Part shown: piece by piece, positions 27,950 to 38,100 of the stretch
Layout of the letters: the number at the start of each line of letters is the position of its first letter
Numbering within the stretch: the first letter of the stretch is position 1
Assembly: GCF_015040615.1 (NCBI RefSeq)
Contig: NZ_CP060402.1
Coordinates: forward strand, 1,426,001-1,490,000
From: Microbacterium sp. YJN-G
Lineage (GTDB): Bacteria; Actinomycetota; Actinomycetes; Actinomycetales; Microbacteriaceae
Direction: 5' to 3'
Length of the DNA: 64,000 bases
The notes under the pieces: generated by a model
Databases searched by the model: none
What the model was told of the DNA's origin: nothing
The model's input: only the letters and a program-made list of their open reading frames with translations
Translations under genes and position numbers: made by a program

Positions 27950-28510
27950 GTGAAGTCCCGAGTCAACGGCCCTTTCTTCCTGCCCGTCCGCGATATCGTC
28001 CGCAAGCCCGGGGAGATGCGCGAGCATCAGTTCTCGGTCACGCTCGACGACAAGTGGGGTGAGGGCATCGTCTCGGTCGAAGCCGGCGAGACCGTCGACC
28101 TCGACGTGCGCCTGGAGTCGGTGCACGAGGGCATTCTCGTGTCCGGCACGGCCGATTCGGATTACACCGGGGTGTGCGGACGCTGCCTCACCGACATCAC
28201 TGCGCCTGTCGAAGTCGAGTTCCAGGAGCTTTTCGCGTATCCTGGTGAGGAGGAAACTGACTTCGAGGTTCAAGACGACCACGTGGATCTTGAAACTCTG
28301 GTCAGGGATGCGGTCGTATTGTCGCTTCCATTTCAGCCGGTGTGTCAGCCGGATTGCCTGGGTCTCGACCCGAACACAGGTGAGAAGCTGACCGCGAGCA
28401 CCGACGCAGAGAGCACCCCTCCCATCGATCCTCGATGGAGTGCGCTCCGACAGATCACAGACCAGGACGCCGAGGCAGAGAGCCGCGGCGCCGAGAAAGA
28501 AGAGAGCTAG
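27950..28510 (+). CDS. DUF177 (YceD) family protein
   Basis: A 186-residue protein of the YceD/DUF177 family, which in bacteria and plastids is linked to 23S rRNA accumulation and usually precedes rpmF, as here. CGRCL and a later CQPDCLG give the paired cysteines that probably bind zinc. The tail is acidic. rpmF starts 2 nt after the stop. Confidence 0.88.
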   Translation: MKSRVNGPFFLPVRDIVRKPGEMREHQFSVTLDDKWGEGIVSVEAGETVDLDVRLESVHEGILVSGTADSDYTGVCGRCLTDITAPVEVEFQELFAYPGEEETDFEVQDDHVDLETLVRDAVVLSLPFQPVCQPDCLGLDPNTGEKLTASTDAESTPPIDPRWSALRQITDQDAEAESRGAEKEES

Positions 28511-28512
28511 TA

Positions 28513-28722
28513 ATGGCCGGTAACCCCCCGAAGCGCAAGGTCTCCCGTTCCAACACGCGCAGCCGTCGTGCGCAGTGGAAGGCTGACGCGCCCGCTCTGG
28601 TGAAGACCATCGAGAACGGCAAGGTCGTCTACAGCCGTCCGCACCAGGCGAAGGTCGTCACCGACTCGCAGGGCACCGAGCTGTTCCTGGAGTACAAGGG
28701 CCGCAAGGTCGCCGACGTCTGA
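28513..28722 (+). CDS. rpmF: 50S ribosomal protein L32 (bL32)
   Basis: A 69-residue basic protein: MAGNPPKRKVSRSNTRSRRA at the N-terminus is diagnostic. It lacks the CxxC zinc ribbon, so this is the zinc-independent (C-minus) type. It sits between the YceD gene and rnc. Confidence 0.95.
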   Translation: MAGNPPKRKVSRSNTRSRRAQWKADAPALVKTIENGKVVYSRPHQAKVVTDSQGTELFLEYKGRKVADV

Positions 28723-28732
28723 TCCGACGAAC

Positions 28733-29440
28733 GTGGCGGAGAGATCCGCGGGAGCAGAGACTCTCACCGAGAAGCTCGGCGTCGAGATCGACGCCGAGCT
28801 TCTCGATCGCGCTCTGACGCACCGCTCGTACGCCTACGAGCACGGTGGCATCCCGCACAACGAACGTCTGGAGTTCCTCGGCGACTCCGTGCTCGGTCTT
28901 GCCGTGACGGTGATGCTGTTCACCACGCATCCTGATCTCGACGAGGGCGCCCTGGCGAAGCGGCGTGCCAGCGTCGTGTCGACCGTCGCGCTGGCCGAGG
29001 TCGCCCGCGGCATCGGGCTGGGCGCACACCTGCGCCTGGGCCGGGGCGAGGAGCAGACCGGCGGACGCGACAAGGACTCGATCCTCGCCGACACCATGGA
29101 GGCCGTCTTCGGCGCCGTGTTCCTATCGGCGGGGCCGGATGCCGCCGAGAGCCTCGTGCTGCGGTTGACCGAGCCGCTGCTCGCCGACCCCGAGCGCTAC
29201 GGCGCCGCGATGGATCCGAAGACGAGCCTGCAGGAGCTCGCGGCACGGCTGGGCGCCACGCCGCCGCTGTATGCGATCGAGTCTGCAGGCCCCGACCACG
29301 ACCGCGTCTTCACCGCGACGGTGAGCGTCGGCGATCTGAGATCGACTGGCAGCGGCACCAGCAAGAAGACCGCCGAGATGGCGGCCGCGCTCACCGCCTG
29401 GCGCGAGCTCAGCGAGAGGGCCGAGTCGGCAGGTGCCTGA
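28733..29440 (+). CDS. rnc: ribonuclease III
   Basis: A 235-residue double-strand RNA nuclease. The signature NERLEFLGDS (43-52) contains the catalytic acids Glu47 and Asp51, and DTMEAVFGAVF provides the second pair. The C-terminal dsRNA-binding domain is visible as DPKTSLQELAARLG to TSKKTAEMAAALTAW. It processes rRNA precursors. GTG start; the gene overlaps mutM by 8 nt. Confidence 0.95.
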   Translation: MAERSAGAETLTEKLGVEIDAELLDRALTHRSYAYEHGGIPHNERLEFLGDSVLGLAVTVMLFTTHPDLDEGALAKRRASVVSTVALAEVARGIGLGAHLRLGRGEEQTGGRDKDSILADTMEAVFGAVFLSAGPDAAESLVLRLTEPLLADPERYGAAMDPKTSLQELAARLGATPPLYAIESAGPDHDRVFTATVSVGDLRSTGSGTSKKTAEMAAALTAWRELSERAESAGA

Positions 29441-30326
29441 GCTTCCCGAGGTCGAGGTCGTCCGATCCGGCCTCGCGCCCGCCGTCATCGGCGCCCGCGT
29501 CGCTGCCGTCGACGTGCTCGATGAGCGTGCGCTGACCCGGCATCCGTCCGGAGCGGACGACTTCGCCGCCCGACTCGAGGGGCGGCTCGTCACGGGGGCC
29601 GCTCGCCGCGGCAAGTTCCTGTGGCTGCCGCTGGAGGGCGACGCCGACGCGCTGGTCGCGCACCTCGGGATGAGCGGGCAGCTGCTGCTGCGGGCACCGG
29701 ATGCCGGCCCCGAGCGGCACGAGCGCGTCCGGCTGCACATCGAGCATCAGCAGCACGGCCGGCTGGCCGTGGTGTTCTCCGACCAGCGCACCTTCGGCTC
29801 CCTCGCCGTCGACGCGCTTCTCGACACCCCGGATACCGCACCGGGAGGCTACGGCACGGATCTCGCGCGGGTGCCCTCGCAGGTCGCGCACATCGGACGC
29901 GACGCCCTCGATCCGGCGTTCGACGAGTCAGGGTTCGCGGCGTCCGTTCTTCGCCGGGCGAGCGCGATCAAGCGCATCCTGCTCGACCAGACCCTCGTCA
30001 GCGGCATCGGCAACATCTACGCCGACGAGTCGCTGTGGGCGGCACGCATCCACCCCGAGACCGAAGGCCGTGCGCTCCCGGCGCAGGCCGTGCGTCGTCT
30101 GATGGGCGAGGTGCGCCTCGTGCTCGAGAAGGCACTGGCCGAGGGTGGCACGAGCTTCGACGCGCAGTACGTCAACGTCAACGGTCAGGCGGGTTATTTC
30201 GCGCACTCCCTGAACGCATACGGACAGCACGGGCAGCCGTGCCCGCGGTGCGGCGGACCGATCCGCCGGGCGGCGTTCATGAACCGATCGAGCCACTTCT
30301 GCCCGCGCTGCCAGCGGCGGCGCTGA
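29433..30326 (+). CDS. mutM: formamidopyrimidine-DNA glycosylase
   Basis: A 297-residue repair enzyme removing 8-oxoguanine and formamidopyrimidines. The N-terminal PELPEVE provides catalytic Pro2 and Glu3. RRGKF holds the conserved lysine, and the H2TH region is LLDQTLVSGIGNIYADE. The zinc finger CPRCGGPIRR...FCPRC closes the protein. The GTG start lies inside rnc. Confidence 0.95.
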   Translation: MPELPEVEVVRSGLAPAVIGARVAAVDVLDERALTRHPSGADDFAARLEGRLVTGAARRGKFLWLPLEGDADALVAHLGMSGQLLLRAPDAGPERHERVRLHIEHQQHGRLAVVFSDQRTFGSLAVDALLDTPDTAPGGYGTDLARVPSQVAHIGRDALDPAFDESGFAASVLRRASAIKRILLDQTLVSGIGNIYADESLWAARIHPETEGRALPAQAVRRLMGEVRLVLEKALAEGGTSFDAQYVNVNGQAGYFAHSLNAYGQHGQPCPRCGGPIRRAAFMNRSSHFCPRCQRRR

Positions 30327-30330
30327 CCAG

Positions 30331-31482
30331 ATGGAGCGCAGGGACATGGATCTTCGTTGGCTGAGCGCGCCTGCGCCCGACGTGGCGGCGGCGATGGACC
30401 GTGCGCGCCGGGACGCACGTCCGCACTGGATGCCGACCGTGCGCCGGCTCATCGTGCACGTGAATCACTGCCTGATGCTGTGGTACCTGTGCATCGTCTG
30501 GTTCACGCTCGGTGTGCGGATCGACACGCTGCAGGACAACCGTGTCACCGCCGTCGATGTGCGCGACATCGTGATCGTGACGGTCATCTTCCTGATCTGG
30601 TGCGGTGTCGCGGTTCTGCTGTGGCGGTGGTCGAACCGGCCGCCTTCACGGCGCTCGCAGATGGCGAGCTGGCGTCAGACCCTGACCGCTCTCGCCAACG
30701 GCTTCGAGCCGGAGCACACCCGCGGTGCGCGATTCCGGTCCCTGATCACCACGGGTGCCTCGGCGACGTACTTCCATCCGCGGTTCGTGGCTGCTGGCGT
30801 CGAGTTCGGCAACCTCAGGACCAGGCGCGCCGGAAGCGATGACTGGCGGTATCTGACGCTGCGGCTGTCCGTTCCCGTCCCGCACCTGATCCTGGGCTCC
30901 GCGAAGGCGGGCGGTATCTCGAAGCAGCTGCCTGTGCGCCTCGATCAGGCTCAGCGGATCTCGCTGGAAGGCGACTTCGACCGGCACTTCCGCGTCTTCG
31001 CCCCCGAGGACTACGGCACCGATGCTCTGTATCTGCTCGCGCCCGACGTCATGGCGGCGCTCGTCGACCATGCGGGGCCGTTCAACGTGGAGATGATCGA
31101 CGACACCGTGGTGTTCTTCGCTCCCGGGGCGGCCGACTTCAGCCGCGCGGAGACCTGGGAGGCGTTCGGCGGGCTCGTCAGCGGCGCGGTGCCGGCGCTG
31201 GCGCGGGCGGCGGCCCGCTACCGTGACGACCGCGTCGCGGGGCAGGGTGACCCCGTCGCGCTCAGTGCGTTCCGCGCCACGATGGCTGACCCCACGGCAA
31301 CGTGGGTCGAGCCGAGGCGGAGGATCGACGCGGCCGGCAGACGCCTGAGACTGCGCGACCGTCGCGTCGGTCTGCCCTCCATCCTCGGAGCCATCGGCTG
31401 GTATGCCACGCTCGCCTTCCTGTACGCCGTGCCGGGGCTGTTCGCCTTCGCCGGCTTCATGTCGATCGTCGACGGTCACTGA
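30331..31482 (+). CDS. membrane protein with a DUF3137-like domain
   Basis: A 383-residue protein with two N-terminal membrane helices (LMLWYLCIVWFTLGV and IVIVTVIFLIWCGVAVLLW) and one near the C-terminus (YATLAFLYAVPGLFAFAGF). The middle part, with DFDRHFRVFAPEDYGTDALY then LLAPDVMAAL, resembles DUF3137. Function is unknown. ATG 30331 is 4 nt after mutM; ATG 30346 is the alternative. Its end overlaps the convergent GNAT gene by 26 bp. Confidence 0.7.
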   Translation: MERRDMDLRWLSAPAPDVAAAMDRARRDARPHWMPTVRRLIVHVNHCLMLWYLCIVWFTLGVRIDTLQDNRVTAVDVRDIVIVTVIFLIWCGVAVLLWRWSNRPPSRRSQMASWRQTLTALANGFEPEHTRGARFRSLITTGASATYFHPRFVAAGVEFGNLRTRRAGSDDWRYLTLRLSVPVPHLILGSAKAGGISKQLPVRLDQAQRISLEGDFDRHFRVFAPEDYGTDALYLLAPDVMAALVDHAGPFNVEMIDDTVVFFAPGAADFSRAETWEAFGGLVSGAVPALARAAARYRDDRVAGQGDPVALSAFRATMADPTATWVEPRRRIDAAGRRLRLRDRRVGLPSILGAIGWYATLAFLYAVPGLFAFAGFMSIVDGH

Positions 31483-32005
31483 CCGAGACTGCAATCGGTC
31501 GGTCGACGGCGAACGCCAGGTGCGGCATCCTGACTCCGCGGTAGTGCTTCACGAAGCGCCCGCGCACCGTCATCCCCAGACGGATCGCGACGTTCATCGA
31601 CGAGATGTTCGTGTCGCGCACCTGCGCATAGACGCGTTCTGCGCCCAGGGACGCGAAGGCGTGATCCCGGCAGGCCGCGGCCGACTCGGACGCGTAACCG
31701 TGATGCCAGTGGTCGCGGTTGAACAGATACCCCACCTCGATCACGTCGTCGTCGAGGATGTGCTGGCGGGTGAGCCCGCACTGCCCGATCATCTCGCCCG
31801 TCGCCTGGAGGATCACCGCCCACAGCCCGAAACCGTCGTCGCGATAGCGACGCCGCATCCGCGCCAGCCAGTCCTGCACCATCTGCTCATCGAACGCGCC
31901 CTCGTAGGCGGTCATCGTCTCGTCATCCTGCAGGATGCTGCGCAGCGCCGGCAGATCGTCCTCGGTCAGTTCGCGCAGGTCGAGGCGGGGCGTGCGGAGG
32001 ACCAT
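31457..32005 (-). CDS. GNAT acetyltransferase, RimJ/RimL type
   Basis: A 182-residue acetyltransferase starting MVLRTPRLDLRELTEDD, the usual RimJ-like opening. It carries IGQCGLTRQ and GYLFNRDHWHHGYASES as the acetyl-CoA region. These enzymes acetylate N-terminal amines of proteins or small molecules; the substrate is unknown. A GTG at 32053 forms a GTGA overlap with the gene upstream and would add 16 residues. It is the last gene of the minus-strand GNAT operon. Confidence 0.8.
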   Translation of the reverse strand: MVLRTPRLDLRELTEDDLPALRSILQDDETMTAYEGAFDEQMVQDWLARMRRRYRDDGFGLWAVILQATGEMIGQCGLTRQHILDDDVIEVGYLFNRDHWHHGYASESAAACRDHAFASLGAERVYAQVRDTNISSMNVAIRLGMTVRGRFVKHYRGVRMPHLAFAVDRPIAVSVSDRRRST

Positions 32006-32049
32006 CGCCTCGTCCGCTCCCGCCCCGCCTCGCCCCGCGTCGTGGCCGG

Positions 32050-33141
32050 TCACGCGAGCCGCTTCTGCCAGGCACCGGCGTAGGACGCCGGCGCGAAGCC
32101 GAGGGCTTCGTTGATGTCGAGCATCGGCCGGTTCTCCTCCGCGTTGAACGTGGTGATCCTCGGCGACTGCGGCGCGATGCCGCGCCAGCGCAGGATGTTC
32201 GCACACTTCACGACGATGCCCAGCCGGTGTCCGCGGTGCTCCTTCAGCACCAGCGTGCAGTACTGATGGGTCACCTCGCCGGGGGCGGAGCCCGTCACCA
32301 GCTCGTTGAATGCCGCGATCGTGCCGGTCGGCACGTGCTCGACAGCGGCGACCGACACAGTCTGGCCGCCATCGACGAAGCGTGCATCGCGACGCGCGAT
32401 GCGCTCGGCATCCCACGTCTCCTCATCGATCTCGAGGTCACCGCTGGGCACGTCGGTCGACATCCGCGAGAGCGCCCAGGCGTAGCCCGCCCGCAGCTCG
32501 GGAGGGGTCGGCACGGTCCACGAGACGACGCGGTAGTCGTCGCCGGCGACGGCCAGCGCCTCGGCGAGCATCCGCTCCACCGGAGCAGGGTCGGCCTGCA
32601 GGTCGAAGGCGCTGTTGCGCTCCACCTGCTCGAGCGCGAAGCCGTTCTCCGCGAGCAGTCGCGCATGCGGCGTGGATGAGATCGCACCCCATCCGGTCTT
32701 CGGCACGAGCGGCGCCGTCCCCGCGGCGGCGCGGTGCAGGGTCCACGCCTGCATCACCCGCCGCCCGAGGGCGCGCACCTCCGCCTCGGCGCGATCCAGC
32801 AGCGCCTGCTCGACCCCGCGCCCCCAGTGTTCGGGCAGCACCATCAGATCGACCTCGGCACTCGTGGGCTCCGCGACGCCGTGGCCGACGGTGACCGCCC
32901 CGACCAGTGCCCGGCCCTCGTGCGCCAGGAACGTCCGGGTCACGTGATCGGTGCGATCCTGCCACTCGGGCAGCATCTCCGCCGCGGTGCGCGACAGGTC
33001 GTCGAGGCCGGTGTCGGCCAGGCAGACGGCGTTGTTCAAAGCCACCAGTGCGTGGAAGTCGGCGGCATCGGCGTCATCCAGGTGCGCGGGAACGACCATC
33101 TCGGTGATGGTCAGCCCGGGCCCGGTGTGCGTCACGGTCAT
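32050..33141 (-). CDS. double-GNAT acetyltransferase (second of two paralogues)
   Basis: A 363-residue protein with two GNAT-like halves. The N-terminal half has LPEHWGRGVEQALLDRAEAE and the C-terminal half has KEHRGHRLGIVVKCANILRW followed by TFNAEENRPMLDINEALGF. ATG 33141 overlaps the upstream stop (ATGA) and has AAGGA 7 nt before it. It is a clear paralogue of the next gene. Tandem GNATs of this size include MshD, but MshD-specific residues cannot be claimed here. Substrate unknown. Confidence 0.82.
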   Translation of the reverse strand: MTVTHTGPGLTITEMVVPAHLDDADAADFHALVALNNAVCLADTGLDDLSRTAAEMLPEWQDRTDHVTRTFLAHEGRALVGAVTVGHGVAEPTSAEVDLMVLPEHWGRGVEQALLDRAEAEVRALGRRVMQAWTLHRAAAGTAPLVPKTGWGAISSTPHARLLAENGFALEQVERNSAFDLQADPAPVERMLAEALAVAGDDYRVVSWTVPTPPELRAGYAWALSRMSTDVPSGDLEIDEETWDAERIARRDARFVDGGQTVSVAAVEHVPTGTIAAFNELVTGSAPGEVTHQYCTLVLKEHRGHRLGIVVKCANILRWRGIAPQSPRITTFNAEENRPMLDINEALGFAPASYAGAWQKRLA

Positions 33142-34256
33142 GTCACGTCCTTCCGCCATGCGCCCTCATAGGCGATGGGGGTGAAGCCGATGGCTTCGTT
33201 GATGGAGAGCATCGCCCGGTTCTCCTCGGCGTTGTAGGTGACGACCCTGGGCGAGAGCGGGTGGGCCTCGTGCCACGCGAGCAGCGCCGCGGTCTTCACG
33301 AGCATCCCGAGCCGATGCCCGCGGTGACTCGAGAGCACGAGCGTGTCCTGCTGCTGAGTCGGCCGCGTCGGTTCGCCGGTGTGGATGGCGAGTTCGTTGT
33401 ATGCGCACAGCTCGCCGGTCTCGACGTGCTGCGCGGCGGTGACCATCATCGTCCGGCCGCGCCGGATCATCCTTTCGTCCTGCCGCTCGACGCGGGCGGC
33501 GTCCCAGGCCTCCTCAGGCGTGCCGAGTCCTGCGTCGGGCGCGTCGGTGGACATGCGCGACTTCATCCACGCATAGCCCTCGACGTGCTCGGGCGGCGTC
33601 GGAACGCTCCACCGCACGACCCGGTAGCCGATGGCGTGCTGCTCGGCCTCGGCGCGCAGCGCCTGCAGCCGGGCGACGGTGTCGTCGCTCCAGATCAGCG
33701 CGCTCGCGCGTTCGATCTGCTCGAGGCGGAAGCCGTTCCGGATGAGGAAGCGGGCAGCGCGGTCGGCGGGCACGCTGCCGAATCCGGTGGGCGAAGCCAG
33801 CACGGGCAGCGGCGCGTCGTTGTCGTCGTGGTGCTCGGACCAGTGCTGCAGCTTGCGCACTCCGGCGGCACGAGCCGTCGACTCGACGTGCGCGTACGCC
33901 GCCGCGCCGATCCCGCCGCCCCAGGCCGAGCGCAGCAGAGCCACGACGACGATCGCGGTCTCGCCGCCGTCATCCTGCATGATGTCGAGGGCACAGCATC
34001 CCACCGTCCTGCTGTCGATCTCGACGGCCCATTGACGCCGGACGCGGTCCGGGGTGCTGTAGAGCATCGCGAGCAGCTCGTCGGCACTGAGCGCGTCGTC
34101 GTCGCGTCCGGTGGACTCGAGGATGCACGCGTTGCGCACCTCGGCATAGTCACGGATGCCGGGAGTCGGACCTGCGTCCGCCCGAGCCGGCAGCTCGAGC
34201 GGACGCAGGGTGGCCCCGGCGGGAAGAGTGATCGTCATATCGGATTCGGTCTTCAT
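33138..34256 (-). CDS. double-GNAT acetyltransferase (first of two paralogues)
   Basis: A 372-residue tandem GNAT. The C-terminal half has SSHRGHRLGMLVKTAALLAW and TYNAEENRAMLSINEAIGF, nearly the same words as its downstream paralogue; the N-terminal half has AWGGGIGAAAYAHVE. ATG 34256 overlaps the stop of the 101-residue gene upstream. The pair probably arose by tandem duplication and then diverged. Confidence 0.82.
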   Translation of the reverse strand: MKTESDMTITLPAGATLRPLELPARADAGPTPGIRDYAEVRNACILESTGRDDDALSADELLAMLYSTPDRVRRQWAVEIDSRTVGCCALDIMQDDGGETAIVVVALLRSAWGGGIGAAAYAHVESTARAAGVRKLQHWSEHHDDNDAPLPVLASPTGFGSVPADRAARFLIRNGFRLEQIERASALIWSDDTVARLQALRAEAEQHAIGYRVVRWSVPTPPEHVEGYAWMKSRMSTDAPDAGLGTPEEAWDAARVERQDERMIRRGRTMMVTAAQHVETGELCAYNELAIHTGEPTRPTQQQDTLVLSSHRGHRLGMLVKTAALLAWHEAHPLSPRVVTYNAEENRAMLSINEAIGFTPIAYEGAWRKDVT

Positions 34257-34558
34257 CGCAGCCACGTGTTCAGGTTGTAGGCGATCAGGGCGTGTGCCTG
34301 GGTCTCGGTGATCAGCTCGGTGCGCAGCCGCAGCGAGTCGTGGTGCGCCGCGCGGTCGCGCAGCGCATGGTCCACGGCATTCGCGCGACGTACGCTGCGC
34401 TCGAGCAGCCAGAGCCCGAAGCGCAGGCTGAGGCGCTCGGACAGCGTCAGGTGCTGCCTGGCCTCGGGGTCGGGGATGGTGAGGATCTGACGATCCCCGG
34501 TATCCGGCGGGTGGATGGACGTGGTGTGCTGACGGTCCGTCAGCAGAGTGGTGCTCAC
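34253..34558 (-). CDS. conserved-looking hypothetical protein in GNAT operon
   Basis: A 101-residue soluble protein, not recognised. Residues 1-30 are polar and Thr/Pro-rich; the rest is probably helical and Arg/Leu-rich (LSERLSLRFGLWLLERSVRR, then LRLRTELITETQAHAL). It has no signal peptide or Cys. GTG start. Its stop overlaps the start of the double-GNAT gene, so it is made together with it and may be its partner or substrate. Confidence 0.6.
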   Translation of the reverse strand: MSTTLLTDRQHTTSIHPPDTGDRQILTIPDPEARQHLTLSERLSLRFGLWLLERSVRRANAVDHALRDRAAHHDSLRLRTELITETQAHALIAYNLNTWLR

Positions 34559-34786
34559 GATGTGTGCGCTTTCTGTTCGGTGTTTCGTTCACTGAGGGGA
34601 ACAGAGCGGATGCCGTAGCGGTGCGCGTGCGAAGCCGACGGCAACCGAGGGCACGTGCTCAGAGAACGAGCGGACGTGCCGGGGAGGAGCCCGGAGACGG
34701 GCGGAGGCCTGCCGCGCGGAGCGTGGGGCGACGATCATCGACCGGACGCGGAGCGTCTGACGAGTCGTGAGAGGAACGGTACGGGT

Positions 34787-34882
34787 CTACGAGGCCGTGC
34801 GTGCGAAGGCCACCGAGACGCCTGCATTCGCAGGTACGTGTGCAGCGCGGTGGAACGGGCTGTCGAGCTTCGTGATCATCAT
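34787..34882 (-). CDS. 31-residue small ORF heading the GNAT operon
   Basis: ATG 34882 is preceded by a perfect AGGAGG with a 6-nt spacer (34889-34894, minus strand), one of the strongest ribosome sites in the window. The peptide begins MMITKLDSPF, has a small-residue, hydrophobic second half (NAGVSVAFARTAS), and ends at TAG 34787-34789. It lies 228 bp upstream of the 101-residue gene, downstream of a good promoter. It could be a peptide precursor, a regulatory leader ORF or a small protein. Confidence 0.55.
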   Translation of the reverse strand: MMITKLDSPFHRAAHVPANAGVSVAFARTAS

Positions 34883-34917
34883 CGGTGACCTCCTCTCAGG
34901 TGTGTGATCGGTGAGTC

Positions 34918-34947
34918 ACGCTAGTACCGTCACTCAGGGAACGTCAA
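34918..34947 (-). promoter_or_regulatory. promoter of the small ORF/GNAT operon
   Basis: Minus strand: TTGACG (34947-34942), 18-nt spacer, TAGCGT (34923-34918). The transcript would start near 34911 and have a short leader ending in AGGAGG. Confidence 0.6.
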
Positions 34948-34963
34948 GCATTTCGTGTTTTCC

Positions 34964-34997
34964 CCGGCGTGTCGCGACCCGATACCGGCGTGTCGCG
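34964..34997 (+). repeat. direct repeat CCGGCGTGTCGCG x2
   Basis: Two exact 13-bp copies 8 bp apart. The same core recurs as inverted repeats at 38667-38692 and 49877-49905. Confidence 0.8.
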
Positions 34998-35102
34998 GCG
35001 GCCGCGTCCGGCGCGTGATCCCAGGCGGCGGGCGGGATTCCGGTAGCGTATGGGCGTGCTCCACCAGAACGCTGATGCCCTCCCGACGCCGGGAGTGCCG
35101 GT

Positions 35103-38100
35103 ATGCATCTGAAGAGCCTGACGCTCAAGGGTTTCAAGTCGTTCGCCCAGCCCACCTCGTTCGTCTTCGAACCGGGGGTCACCTGCATCGTCGGTCCCAA
35201 CGGGTCGGGAAAGTCCAACGTCGTCGACGCCCTCGCCTGGGTGATGGGGGAGCAGGGCGCCAAGACCCTGCGCGGCGGCAAGATGGAGGACGTCATCTTC
35301 GCCGGCACGTCCACGCGGGGGCCGCTCGGGCGGGCTGAGGTGCAGCTGACGATCGACAACAGCGATGGGGCGCTGCCCATCGACTACGCCGAGGTGACGA
35401 TCAGCCGCACGCTGTTCCGCAACGGCTCCAGCGAGTACGCGATCAACGGCTCCAGCTGCCGTCTGCTCGACGTGCAGGAGCTGCTCAGCGACTCGGGCCT
35501 GGGCCGCGAGATGCACGTCATCGTCGGCCAGGGGCGCCTGGACACCGTGCTGCAGGCCTCGCCCGAAGACCGCCGCGGATTCATCGAAGAGGCCGCCGGC
35601 ATCCTCAAGCACCGCCGTCGCAAAGAGAAGACCATCCGCAAGCTCGACGCGATGGAGACCAACCTCACCCGGCTGAGCGATCTGGCGGGTGAGATCCGCC
35701 GGCAGCTCAAGCCCCTCGGCCGGCAGGCCGAGATCGCGCGTGAGGCGCAGGGCATCGCCGCCGTGGTGCGCGACGCGAAGGCCAGGCTGTTCGCCGACGA
35801 TGTGGTCGCGCTGCGCACGGCGCTGGCCGACCACACCCGCACCGAGCACGAGCGTCACACCGAGAGGCTGGTGCTGTCCGATCAGCTCGACGGCGTGCGA
35901 ACCGGCATCCAGCGTCTGGAGGCGCAGCAGAACTCCGCGGCGGTCGACGAGGCGCGACGGGTCGCATTCGGGCTGGAGCAGGCGCAGGAGCGGATGCGCA
36001 GTCTGTACACGCTTGCCAATCAGCGTCTGGCGCTGCTCGGCAGTGAGGACGACGACACCGTCACCGCGATCACCGTCACGCAGGACACCATCGACGAGGC
36101 CAGGGACGAGATCACCCGCATCTCCGAGGGGCTCGGCGACGCGCAGGATGCCGCGGCGACCGCGAGCCGCGAGGTCGTCAACGCCCGCGCCGAACTCGAC
36201 ACCCTCGACGTCGACATCGCCGAGCAGAGCGCGCTCGTCTCGGAGTACGACATGCGCCTGACCGCACTGCGGGGCAACGCGGATGCCGCGGCATCCGCCC
36301 TCGCCGCCGTCCGCGGCGCCGTGCTCAGGCAGGAGAACGCGCTCGAGGCGGCCCACACGCGCAGGCGTGAGGCCGCCGAGGCGCTCGAGTCCATCGGCGA
36401 TGCCGAAGCCCCGGAAGGGTCGGCCGCAGAGTACGCCGCCGCCTACGAGGAGGCGCAGAAGCAGGTCACGACCGTGGAGGCCGAGCGCGACGCGCTGCGC
36501 GAGCGGCTGCATGAGGCCGAGCGCGAAGCCGACTCGCTGACGGCGAAGGCCGCCGCGCTCAGCAGCGCGCTGGCGCTGTCGGGCGGCGCCGCCGAGATCG
36601 TCGCCTCCGGGGCCTCTGGCGTGCGCGGACTCGTGGGCGACTCGGTGCAGGTGCGCGCCGGGTACGAGGCGGCCGTGGCGGCCGTGCTCGGCCCGCTCAC
36701 GGAGGGCGTGCTCGTCGACGGGGCCGACGACGCCTTCGACCTCGTCGCCGCCGGCGGCGCGCGCGGCACGGTCGACTTCGTCATCGCCGATACGACGGCG
36801 CCGACGGCATCCGCGGCCCTCGACGTGCCGGGCACGATCTCGGCCGCCGACGTCGTCGACGCCCCGGCCGGGGTGCGCGGCGTCCTCGCCGCGGTGCTCG
36901 TCGCCGACGACCTGCCGGCCGCCCGCGCTGCACGACGGGCGCTGGATGCCGCCGCCGACGCGCACACCACGGTCGTCACGCGCACGGGTGAGGTGATCAC
37001 CGCCCACACGATGCGTGCCGGGTCCGGTGAGACGTCCCGACTGGAGCTCGCGGCCGAGCGGGATGCCGCCACCGACCGGCTCACCGAGGTCCGGCTCGCG
37101 GTCGACGAGCTGCGCGAGGCGCGCGAGGGCGCCGCCGAGGCCGTGGACGAGGCGCGCCGTCGCGCGAAGGACGCCCTGCGGGCGCTGCGCGAGCACGACG
37201 CCGCGCTGGCCACGCACACCGAACAGCTCAACCGCGTCACGGTGCAGCACGAGGCCGCCGTTGCCGAGTGCGAGCGTCTGGAGGCGGGCCTCGCGCAGGC
37301 GCAGGCCACGGTGGCGGATGCCGAGCAGGCGGCCACCCGCGCCAAGGCGGAGCTCGAGGATTCGGAATCCGAGCCGCGCCCGGTGCTCGACGCCTCGGCC
37401 CGCGACGGACTGCTGGAGGCGCTGGAGGCCGCGCGCGAGGGCGAGGTGCGCGCCCGCCTCGAGATCGAGACCCTCCGCGAGCGCGTCCGCGCCGCGCAGT
37501 CACGCGTCGTCACGCTCGAACGGCAACGCGAGCAGGAGCGCGAGGCCGCGGCCGAAGCCGCCCGCCGTGCGGTCATCCGCCGTGGCCAGCGCGAGGCGGC
37601 ATCCGCTGTCGCAGAGGAGGTGCCGCGCGTGCTCGACTCGATCGACCGGTCGGTCACCGAGGCACGTGTCGCCCTGGCGGCCGCCGAAGCGGAACGGTCG
37701 GCGCACAACGAGGAGCTCACCGATCTGCGCAAGCAGGAGGGCTCGCTGCGCGAACGCCTCGCCGGTCTCACCGAGAGCGTGCACGGGCTCGAGCTGCAGA
37801 TCCACGAGAACAAGCTGCACCTGGCCAGCCTGCTCGAGCGCGTCGCGTCGGAACTGGCTCTCGACGAAGATATTCTCATCGCGGAATATGGGCCGGATCA
37901 GCCGGTTCCCCGCGATCCCGGTGCCGAGGAGCAGGACGAGGATGCCGCGATCCCGTTCGATCGGCGCATCCAGGAGCGTAGGCTCAAGGATGCCGAACGC
38001 AAGCTCGCGCAGCTCGGCCGGGTGAACCCGCTGGCGCTGGAGGAGTTCGCGGCGCTCGAGCAGCGGCACGCCTTCCTCACCGAGCAGCTCGCCGACCTGA

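Larger units (their letters stand above)
34559..35102. other. 544-bp intergenic region upstream of smc
   Basis: It holds, from right to left, two direct copies of CCGGCGTGTCGCG (34964-34976, 34985-34997), the GNAT operon promoter, the 31-residue ORF, and 228 bp (34559-34786) in which I see no other gene. No RNA gene was recognised. Confidence 0.6.

Noticed and set aside
34559..34786. A hidden RNA gene or second small ORF downstream of the 31-codon ORF
   Set aside because: I found no ribosome site with a start codon and no strong fold here.
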